Assembly (NCBI RefSeq): GCF_002005225.1
Contig: NZ_CP019724.1
Span: 7,041,001-7,105,000 of the forward strand
Reading direction: 5' to 3'
Length of the DNA stretch: 64,000 nucleotides
Source of the DNA: Streptomyces pactum
GTDB taxonomy: Bacteria; Actinomycetota; Actinomycetes; Streptomycetales; Streptomycetaceae
Shown: one piece after another, positions 25,954 to 33,800 of the stretch
Layout: every line of letters begins with the position of its first letter
Numbering within the stretch: position 1 is the stretch's first letter
The notes under the pieces: model-generated
Database searches by the model: none
Told to the model about the DNA's origin: nothing
What the model saw: only the letters and a program-made list of their open reading frames with translations
Made by a program: the position numbers and the translations under genes

Positions 25954-27272
25954 GCCAGTTCCCTTCCGCGTGTCTCCGGCAGCCCCAGCAGCGCCAGCGC
26001 CGCGATGCCGTAACCGATGGCGCCGAAGACCAGCGCGCCGCCCACACCCCAGCTATCGGTCAGGAAGCCGACCGTGGTGGGGAAGACGGCGCCCACGGCG
26101 CGTCCGGTGTTGTACGTGAAGCCCTGGCCGGCACCGCGCACGGCCGTGGGGTACAGCTCGCTCAGGTACGAACCGAAGCCGCTGAAGATCGCCGACATGC
26201 AGAAGCCGAGCGGGAAACCGAGCACCAGGAGCAGGGTGTTGGCGCCGCTCGGGATGTTCGCGTACGCCAGGATGCAGAGCGCCGACAGCAGCGCGAAGAG
26301 CCAGATGTTGCGCTTGCGGCCGAGCCGGTCGGTGAGGTGGCCGCCGGTGAGGTAGCCGATGAAGGCGCCCGAGATCAGGAAGGTCAGATAGCCGCCGGTG
26401 CCGACGACCGACAGGTCGCGTTCGTCCTTCAGATAGGTCGGCACCCAGGTGGCGAGGGTGTAGTAGCCGCCCTGGACGCCGGTGGAGAGCAGGCTCGCGA
26501 AGAGCGTGACGCGCAGCAGGCCCGGGGTGCCCGCGGTGCCCGGCTTGAAGATCGCCGCGAACGAGCCCTTCCCGGCGCCCTTCTCGCGGGCCTCGGCGGC
26601 TTTGGGCGCGTCGTGGACGCTGCGCCGCACCCAGACGACGAGCAGCGCGGGCAGCGCGCCGGTCCAGAACATGACGCGCCAGGCCAGATCGTCTCCGACG
26701 AGCGAGAACACCAGCGTGTACACGACCACGGCGAGGGCCCAGCCCACGGCCCAGGAGCTCTGGACCGCACCGAGCGTGCGACCGCGGTTCTTGGCGCTCG
26801 CGTACTCGGCGACCAGGATCGCGCCGACCGCCCACTCGCCGCCGAAGCCGAGGCCCTGCAGGGCACGGAAGACCAGCAGCGTCTCGTAGTTGGGTGCGAA
26901 ACCGCAGGCCACCGTGAACACGGCGTAGGTGATCACGGTGAGCAGCAGCGCCTTGACCCGGCCGACGCGGTCCGCCAGAACGCCCGCGAGCGCGCCACCG
27001 ACCGCCGAGACCACCAGAGTGACCGTGGTGAGCAGGCCCGTCTGGCCGCTGTCCAGGCCGAAGTACGCGGCCAGCGCGACCATCGTCAGCGGGAGTGTGA
27101 AGTAGTCGTACGAGTCGAGCGCGTAGCCGCCGAACGCGCCGCCGAAGGCGCGGCGCCCGCGCGGGCCGAGGGCGCGCAGCCAGCCGAACGGGCCGTCGTC
27201 CGAGGGGTGTTCACCCGCGTGGGGAGGACGGGTTCGCGTGGGCGGGGCCTGCGGCGGAGGGGTTGTGCTCAT
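25950..27272 (-). CDS. MFS transporter of the aromatic-acid/sialate (MHS-like) type
   Basis: A 440-residue permease with 12 predicted spans. The [18 protein letters not shown] start, the loop [14 protein letters not shown], and [30 protein letters not shown] after span 4 place it among carboxylate-importing MFS members (NanT/metabolite:H+ symporter-like). The N-terminal 30 residues are Pro-rich and cytoplasmic. ATG at 27272 begins the operon that continues into the DUF1445 gene and pxpABC, so it probably imports 5-oxoproline, D-glutamate or a related acid. The divergent GntR gene and the palindrome at 27385-27403 indicate local control. Confidence 0.88.
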   Translation of the reverse strand: MSTTPPPQAPPTRTRPPHAGEHPSDDGPFGWLRALGPRGRRAFGGAFGGYALDSYDYFTLPLTMVALAAYFGLDSGQTGLLTTVTLVVSAVGGALAGVLADRVGRVKALLLTVITYAVFTVACGFAPNYETLLVFRALQGLGFGGEWAVGAILVAEYASAKNRGRTLGAVQSSWAVGWALAVVVYTLVFSLVGDDLAWRVMFWTGALPALLVVWVRRSVHDAPKAAEAREKGAGKGSFAAIFKPGTAGTPGLLRVTLFASLLSTGVQGGYYTLATWVPTYLKDERDLSVVGTGGYLTFLISGAFIGYLTGGHLTDRLGRKRNIWLFALLSALCILAYANIPSGANTLLLVLGFPLGFCMSAIFSGFGSYLSELYPTAVRGAGQGFTYNTGRAVGAVFPTTVGFLTDSWGVGGALVFGAIGYGIAALALLGLPETRGRELA

Positions 27273-27384
27273 GGTGCACCTCGCAGTGGGAGGACGGAGG
27301 GTGCTTGTCGACTGAGCCGTGCGGTGCGGTGTGGCGGCGCGGTGAGCGGAGCGGCCGTTGCGTCGTCACCTGTGGGCACCGTAG

Positions 27385-27403
27385 GGGATCGTTCAACGAT
27401 CCC
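27385..27403. promoter_or_regulatory. GntR (FCD-type) operator
   Basis: A perfect 19-base palindrome GGGATCGTT-C-AACGATCCC lies between the divergent permease and GntR genes. Its core TCGTTCAACGA fits the TnGTnnnACnA operator pattern of FadR-type GntR regulators. Confidence 0.8.
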
Positions 27404-27451
27404 TCAATACCCCTGTTGTTTCGTTCTGATATATGCGGTTGAATTCCGGGC

Positions 27452-28147
27452 ATGGCAGAGCAGTTGACGGGACTGGCCGACGACCGTGCCCTCCTCGGGC
27501 GCACCAGCACCGCCGAGCGGGTCTCGGACATCCTCAGGAGCCGGATCGCCGAGGGCTACTTCCCACCCGGGACCCGCCTGTCGGAGGACAGCATCGGCGG
27601 TGCGCTCGGCGTCTCCCGCAACACGCTGCGCGAGTCGTTCCGGCTGCTCACCCACGAACGCCTGCTCGTCCACGAACTGAACCGGGGCGTCTTCGTCCGC
27701 GTCCTGACCGTCGAGGACGTCGAGGACATCTACCGCACCCGCGCCCTCGTCGAATGCGCCGTCGTCCGGGGCCTCGGAGAGCCGCCGTACGACCTGGAAG
27801 GACTCGCCGGGGCCGTGGAGGACGGGCGGCGGGCGGCCCGCGAAGGTGACTGGAAAGGTGTGGGTACCGCCAACATCCACTTCCACCGGGAACTGGTCGC
27901 CCTCGCCGGCAGCGAACGCACCGACGAGCTGATGCGCAGCGTCTTCGCCGAACTGCGCCTCGCCTTCCACGTCGTGGACGACCCGAGGTGTCTGCACGAG
28001 CCGTACATCGCGCGGAACGCCGACATCCTCGCCGCCCTGGAGACCGGCGAGCGGAAGGCGGCGGAGCGGCTGCTCGCGGTCTACCTCGAGAACTCGCTGA
28101 AGCGGATCGTGGAGGTCTACCTGCGGCGGGTCGGGGACGAGGGATAG
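27452..28147 (+). CDS. GntR-family regulator, FCD subfamily
   Basis: A 231-residue regulator. The winged helix spans about residues 18-85 (STAERVSDILRSRIAEGYFPPGTRLSED, then LGVSRNTLRESFRLL). The FCD ligand-binding domain follows, with the metal-coordinating pattern seen in NIHFHRELVALAGSER and the later ARNADILAALETGE. Such regulators sense organic acids. It is transcribed away from the permease-pxp operon with a perfect palindromic operator between them, so it very probably controls that operon and itself. The chosen ATG at 27452 has no strong ribosome site; a GATATA-like -10 about 20 bases upstream would leave a very short leader. Confidence 0.92.
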   Translation: MAEQLTGLADDRALLGRTSTAERVSDILRSRIAEGYFPPGTRLSEDSIGGALGVSRNTLRESFRLLTHERLLVHELNRGVFVRVLTVEDVEDIYRTRALVECAVVRGLGEPPYDLEGLAGAVEDGRRAAREGDWKGVGTANIHFHRELVALAGSERTDELMRSVFAELRLAFHVVDDPRCLHEPYIARNADILAALETGERKAAERLLAVYLENSLKRIVEVYLRRVGDEG

Positions 28148-28232
28148 GCCCGGCAGGTCCCGCCGCGGGCCGGACCGCGAACCGGCGCGCGGCACCGGCG
28201 GAGCCTGTCGCGTCGGGGTGCGTCTGCGTCGT

Positions 28233-28263
28233 TTGGGCCGTTGTCAGACCGAGGACCTAGTCT
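28233..28263 (+). promoter_or_regulatory. Promoter of the SMC-like operon (leaderless)
   Basis: TTGGGC (28233-28238) and TAGTCT (28258-28263) are 19 bases apart. The GTG start at 28271 lies 7 bases after the -10, which implies a leaderless transcript. Confidence 0.5.
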
Positions 28264-28270
28264 GTGCACC

Positions 28271-29797
28271 GTGACTTCGCCTGCATCGACGGACAGCGTT
28301 CCGCCCCAGCTCAGCGCGGGGCCGCGCCCTGCCCCGGGCCCGGCCGCCGACGAGGGACTGGCGCGGCGGCTGCGCGCGCTCGCCTGCACGGCGCCGCTGC
28401 ACGACCTCGACGCGCGCAAGGCCAACCTCGCGGGTGAGTACTCGGTCTACGGCATGGCGGAGGTCGCCCTCGCCGCCATCGACCTCGTCACGCTGAACAT
28501 GGACTTCGACACGGGCGCCGACCACGACCAGATAGTGGCCCGGCTGGTCCCGCGCGTCGCCGCCCAGGCCCCGGCGCGGCCCGCCGCCGAGCACGAGCGG
28601 GTGGCCCGCTGGGTCCTGGAGAACCTGATCAACGTCGGCAGCGTCGACCGCGGCTTCCGCGCGGTGTACGGCACCTTCGGGCCGGACGGCACCTACGTGC
28701 GCCGCGACTACGACTTCAAGCTCCTCGAAGAGGTGCCCGGCCCCGGCGGCACCGTCTACCTGCGCACCACGGACGAGGCGGTCAACGTCCTCGTCGGCGC
28801 CCTGGACACCGACGTCACCAGCGCCCAGATCGCCGCCGAGGTCAAGCTGGAGGTGCTGATCAGCCGCGGCCGCCTCGCCGACGCCCAGCTCGCCGCCGAA
28901 CAGGCTCGGTACCGGACCGTGCAGTACTCGGAGACCCTGCGCAGGGCCCTCGACGCCACCCGGCGCAACGTCCGCGCGGTGGACTGGCTCAGCGCCGTGC
29001 CCGACATGATCGCCGAGGCGCTGGACCACGTCGCCGACCGGTACCGCCACGAGAACGCCATCCTCACCAACATCCGCAAGGCGCGCGACGAGTCCGAGGA
29101 CCTCGAGCACAAGCGCCGCGCGGCCGAGCTGGTCGACATCGTCAAGGACTGCATCCGCCGCCACACCCAGCTCCAGTCCCGGCTCCTGGAGGCGGGCCCG
29201 CTCTTCCGCGCCGAACAGGACCGGCAGGCCTTCGCCACCCCCCTGACGACCTCGGGCCTGGACCTGTACGGCCACCTCGTCGCCCCCGTCCTGCCGTTGC
29301 CCCTGGAGCGGGCGCTGCGTGTCACCGACGCCTTCTTCGCGCGGGGCACCGGTCTGCGTACGCCCGTCTCCGTCCGGGTCGGCGACCTCGTCGACATACT
29401 GCTGACCCCGCCGGTGGAGCGGGAGCACCTGGGCGCCGAGATGCCGGAGCCCGACCTGATCGCCACCCCGGACGACAGCCGCTTCAGCGAGGAGCAGCTC
29501 GCGGCGGCCATGGAGCTGCTCGACCTGCCGCACGACGCCCCGCGCCGGCTTTCCGGGCTGCTGGCCGACGCCCGTGCCAGGGACGCTGAGCTCCCGTACC
29601 TCGTGGCCCTGCTGGCCGTCCACGCGGCCAGCCCGCCGGTCGGCACCGCCTACCGGCAGGGCGAGCCGAAGCTGCTGTTCGCCGTGGACGACGGCACCGA
29701 GCTGGACGACCCCGAGTTCGGCGGCGCCGACCTCATCGTCGGCACGGCACTGCTGGACGCGGCCGGGATGGCCGCGGACCGCACGGAGGCGGCATGA
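28271..29797 (+). CDS. SMC-complex accessory protein, kleisin (MukF/JetA)-like
   Basis: A 508-residue soluble protein with no signal peptide. By position, size and helical content it corresponds to the kleisin-type first subunit of MukBEF/MksBEF or Wadjet (JetA) systems. An N-terminal helical region that could be a winged helix (EYSVYGMAEVALAAIDLVTLN) is followed by a middle with YVRRDYDFKLLEEV and TDEAVNVLVGALDTDVTSAQIAAEVKLEVL. Next come long charged helices (ALDHVADRYRHENAILTNIRKARDESEDL). The start is GTG at 28271, 7 bases after a -10 box. Its TGA overlaps the next ATG. I did not find a decisive motif, so the kleisin assignment is inference from context. Confidence 0.6.
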   Translation: MTSPASTDSVPPQLSAGPRPAPGPAADEGLARRLRALACTAPLHDLDARKANLAGEYSVYGMAEVALAAIDLVTLNMDFDTGADHDQIVARLVPRVAAQAPARPAAEHERVARWVLENLINVGSVDRGFRAVYGTFGPDGTYVRRDYDFKLLEEVPGPGGTVYLRTTDEAVNVLVGALDTDVTSAQIAAEVKLEVLISRGRLADAQLAAEQARYRTVQYSETLRRALDATRRNVRAVDWLSAVPDMIAEALDHVADRYRHENAILTNIRKARDESEDLEHKRRAAELVDIVKDCIRRHTQLQSRLLEAGPLFRAEQDRQAFATPLTTSGLDLYGHLVAPVLPLPLERALRVTDAFFARGTGLRTPVSVRVGDLVDILLTPPVEREHLGAEMPEPDLIATPDDSRFSEEQLAAAMELLDLPHDAPRRLSGLLADARARDAELPYLVALLAVHAASPPVGTAYRQGEPKLLFAVDDGTELDDPEFGGADLIVGTALLDAAGMAADRTEAA

Positions 29798-29925
29798 GCG
29801 ACCACCCCACGCACCGGCGTCGGGACCGGCACGGCGAGCACGAGCACCAGCAGCGCGAGCACCCCCAACGACAGCCGCAACAGCAGCAGCAACAGCGCCA
29901 GCACAGCGAGGAGTACCGACCGTGA
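29794..29925 (+). CDS. 43-residue Gln/His/Arg-rich peptide inside the SMC-like operon
   Basis: A short frame from ATG 29794 to TGA 29923-29925 encodes a peptide beginning MSDHPTHRRRDRHGEHEHQQ. It contains a run of six Gln and ends HSEEYRP. It overlaps the preceding stop by ATGA and the next start by GTGA, filling the space between the two genes exactly. Such perfect coupling at both ends argues for translation. It is highly basic and of low complexity, and I recognise no family. It could instead be a spacer that only relays ribosomes. Confidence 0.5.
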   Translation: MSDHPTHRRRDRHGEHEHQQREHPQRQPQQQQQQRQHSEEYRP

Positions 29926-30803
29926 CCGAGCACGTCGACCGGAGCGAACCGGAGGCGGGTGCCGTGCCGGCCACCGCGGCCGTCACGCCCGCCGACGCCG
30001 CCGACGCGGCGCGGCTCGTCGCCTTCGGCCTCCAGCCCAAACTGCTGCCCGCGCGTGACCAGGAGTACGCCGACCTGCTGCGCCGCTACCGCGAGGACCC
30101 GCCCTTCGCCCGGCTCGCCGACGCCGTGGCGGCCGGCCTCGGGCTGGTCGTCCTCGAGGTGTCCCCGCGCGCGGGGATGGCCGTGACCGCCGCCGAGGAC
30201 TCGGTGTTCGCCGTCCGCATGGGCGACTACGCGCGGCGTGCCGCCACCGACTCCGGCGACCGCTTCCTGCACGGCCTCGCGCACCTCGCCGTCGCCGCCA
30301 TGGCCTACCCGCGCCCCGAGGACCTCGCCGACGACGGCTACATCGGCCGCGTCACGGTCAACGGCGTGGACGCCTTCGTCCGCCAGGCCTGCCGGAAACT
30401 CGAGGAGCGGGCGGAGCGGCAGGGGGAGAACACGGACCCGGCCACCGACGCCCCGGGCCTGGAGGCCGCCTGGCGGATCTGGGCCCGGCGCAGCTCGACC
30501 GGCGCCACCAAGGACGCGCGTAGACTCCCCGGCTCCACCACCGGCATCGTCGGCAAGGCCGCCGCCTTCCTCACCGAGTCCGGCTTCCTCCAGCGCACCG
30601 GCGACGACAACGGCGGTACGTACCGCACCACGGCCCGCTACCAGCTCCAGGTGCGCGACATGGCGGGCAGCGCCGCCATGGCCGAGCTGCTGGACCTGGG
30701 TGTCGTCCCGGTGACCGACGGCACGGCGACGCTGCTGCCCGCCGAGGACACGGAGGACCTGGATCTGGTGGCCGACGCCGGACTGCCGTTCCACGCCTCC
30801 TGA
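29922..30803 (+). CDS. SMC-complex accessory protein, KITE (MukE/JetB)-like
   Basis: A 293-residue protein starting with GTG at 29922, overlapping the stop of the 43-residue ORF. After an acidic, Ala-rich N-terminus it has a helical region (LLRRYREDPPFARLADAVAAGLG), a beta segment (LVVLEVSPRAGMAVTAAEDSVFAV), helices around FLHGLAHLAVAAMAYP, and a C-terminal winged-helix-like part ending GTYRTTARYQLQVRDMAG. That layout and its place directly before the SMC-like ATPase match the MukE/MksE/JetB role, bridging kleisin and DNA. Sequence similarity to a named family is not certain. Confidence 0.55.
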   Translation: MTEHVDRSEPEAGAVPATAAVTPADAADAARLVAFGLQPKLLPARDQEYADLLRRYREDPPFARLADAVAAGLGLVVLEVSPRAGMAVTAAEDSVFAVRMGDYARRAATDSGDRFLHGLAHLAVAAMAYPRPEDLADDGYIGRVTVNGVDAFVRQACRKLEERAERQGENTDPATDAPGLEAAWRIWARRSSTGATKDARRLPGSTTGIVGKAAAFLTESGFLQRTGDDNGGTYRTTARYQLQVRDMAGSAAMAELLDLGVVPVTDGTATLLPAEDTEDLDLVADAGLPFHAS

Positions 30804-30852
30804 CATCGCCCCCCCCGCACCCCCGCTTCACGAAGACTTACGAGAGTCCGCC

Positions 30853-33800
30853 ATGTACGAGCTGTCCCGGGTCCGCCTCTACTCCATCGGACCCGCCGGT
30901 GCGCGATACGCCGACACCGTGCTTGACCTGCGCGGTGTGGGCGAGCCCGTGCCCGACCCCGCGCCCACGCAGGCGGAGTTCTTCGAGGAGGAGCCCGTCG
31001 GCCCGCCGCGCCGGCCCGCACCCGCCGGCGTGCTCTTCCTGGAGAACGGCGGTGGCAAGTCCGTGCTGCTCAAGCTGATCTTCTCGGTGATGCTGCCGGG
31101 TCACCGCAACACCCTGGGTGGCGCCAGTTCCGGCGTGCTGCGCAAGTTCCTGCTCGCCGACGACTGCGGACACGTGGCGCTGGAGTGGCAGCACGTCCAG
31201 ACCGGAGAGTGCGTCGTCGTCGGCAAGGCCAGCGAGTGGCGCGGGCGCCAGGTCTCGGGCGACCCGCGGAAGTTCGCCGAGGCCTGGTACTCGTTCCGGC
31301 CCGGTCCCGGACTGACGCTGGACAACCTGCCCGTCGCCGAGGCCACCGCCGTACGCCCGCCCGTCGAGGGCGTCTCCGGCGCCCAGGGACGGCGGCGCAC
31401 CATGAAGGGCTTCCGGGACGCCATCACCGAGGCCGGGAAGGCCTACCCGCACCTCGAGGTGCACTGGGAGGAGATCCACGACCGCTGGATCGAGCACCTC
31501 GGCGACCTCGGCCTCGACCCGGAACTCTTCCGCTACCAGCGCGAGATGAACGCCGACGAGGGCGAGGCCGCCGGCCTCTTCGCGGTCAAGAAGGACTCCG
31601 ACTTCACCGACCTGCTGCTGCGCGCCGTCACCGACACCCGCGACACCGACGGACTCGCCGACCTGGTCGGCGGCTTCGGCAACAAGCTGGGCCGGCGCGC
31701 CGAGCTGATCGCCGAACGCGACTTCACCGCCGGGTCCGTGGACCTTCTCGGCCGGATCGTCGAGGCCACCGACGCCCGCACGCGCGCCCGCGACATCCAC
31801 ACCGCCGCCGAGCGCCGGACCAGGAGCCTGGCGCGCCGGCTCTCCTCGCGCGGAACCCAGGAACGGGGCCGGGCCGGCGACCTCGCCCAGCGGGTCACCG
31901 CCGCCGCCTACGCCGTCACGCACGCCGAGTCCGCGCGGGACCGCAGCTCCCTCATCGCCGCCGAACTCGCCTACCGGCACGCCTCGCTGGCCCTGACCGG
32001 GGCCGAGAAGGCCGCCGCCGCGCAGAAGCGCGAACTCGCCGACGCGCGCACCCTGCACTCCGCCTGGCAGGCCGCCGAGGCGGTCCTGCGGCACCGCGCC
32101 GCCGCCGACCGCGTCGCCCGCGTGTCCGCCGCCATCCAGGAGGCCGAACGGGACGCCGCCCCCGCACTCGCCGCCCGCGCCAAGGCCGCCGTCGACCTCG
32201 TCCGCGCCCTGCACGCGGCGGCCGGGAAGGCCGAACACCACGCCAACGAGGAGGAGGAGCGGTCCGCCGCCCTCCAAGAGGTCAGCGACGCCGCCCACCG
32301 GGACTCCACCACCGCGGCCACCGAGGCGCAGCGCGCCCGCAGCGAGGCCGGGCATCTGCGCCAGCGCCTCACCGAGGTCGAACAGGAGACCGCCGAGGCG
32401 GTCCGCGCCGGCTGGCTCGACGACAGCGCGCCCGACGCCGACCCCGCCCGTGCCGCCCTCGCGGCCAGCGACGCCGAGAAGACGACCGTGGCGGCCTGGG
32501 ACACCGCCCGAGAGGCGGCACGCCGGGCCACGGAGCACGCGCGTGAGGCCGCCGCCGCGGAGAGCCGCGCAGAACTGACGGCGGCCCGCGCGGCGGACGC
32601 CGCCACCGCGGCCGAGCGCGCCCACGAGGCCGAGCACCGCACGGCCCGGGCCCTGACGGCCGAGGAACGGCTCGCCGAACTGCTCGGCCTGGACGCCGGG
32701 ACCCGCCCGGGCATCCCCCAGCCCCGCCGGGACGCGGACCGTGGCGACCGGGCATCCGCGCCGCCCAGCGCACCGGAGGGCGCGCTGACCCCCGAGGAGC
32801 TCGACCGCTTCGCCGACGAGCTGGGCGGGCTGCTCGAGGACACCGTCTCCTCAGCCGAACGCCAGCTCTTCGAGCTGCGCACCGCCGCCGCCGACGACTC
32901 CCGCATCCTCGGCGCGCTCGGCGACGGCGGACTGCTGCCGCCCGGCCCGGACGTGCTGGCCACCGTGGAGTTCCTCGGCGAGCACGGCATCCCCGCCCTG
33001 CCCGGCTGGCGCTACCTCGCGCAGGCCGTCGACCCCGCCGACCACGCGCGCGTGCTGGCCGCGCGGCCCGAGCTGGTCGACGGCGTGATCATCACCGACC
33101 CCGACTCGCACACCCGCGCCCGCGACGTCCTCGGCGACGCGGCCCTGCTGCCGCGCTCCGCCGTCGCCGTCGGCACGGCCGCCGCCCTGCTCGCGCCGAC
33201 CCCGGCGCCGGACTCCGACACCGGGGACGTCTTCCTCGTACCGCCGAACCCCGCCATGCACGACGAGCACGCCGCCGACGAGGAGCGGCACGCGCTGCGC
33301 GCGCGGGCGACGGAGCGGGACGAGGAGATCCGCGCCCTCGCCGCCCGGCTCGGCAAGGACCGGGAGCTGGCGGCCCGGCTCTCCTCCTGGCGCGCCGGCT
33401 GCCCCGCCGGACGCCTCGCCGAACTGGCGCGGACCGCCGAGGAGGTGCGCTCCTTCGCCGAGGAGACCGAGGCCGAGCTGACCGAGGCGCGCACCGTGCG
33501 GGCCGAGGCCGACGAGAGTGCCGCCGAGGCCGTACGGATGCGGGACGAGCGGCAGGAGGCCGCGCAGAAGGCCCGCCGCGCCGCCGACGCCCTCGCCGGA
33601 CTCGCCTTCCGGCTGCGCGAGCGCGCCGGCTGGCAGGTCAGGCTCCGCGAACTGGCCGACGAGGGCGCCGAGGCCGAGGCCCGCGCCCAGGCTTGCCTGG
33701 AGCGGGCCCGCGCCGCCGACGAGGACCGCCGCGCCGCCCAGCGGGCCGCCGACGACGCCCGACGCACCGCCCGCACACTGCGCGCCGAGCGCTCCGAGAT

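Noticed and set aside
30838..32637. A long minus-strand open frame (about 600 codons) opposite the SMC-like gene
   Set aside because: Its Gly/Val/Leu-rich product has no domain, and the plus-strand frame carries clear Walker A and coiled-coil features. High GC makes long antisense frames common.
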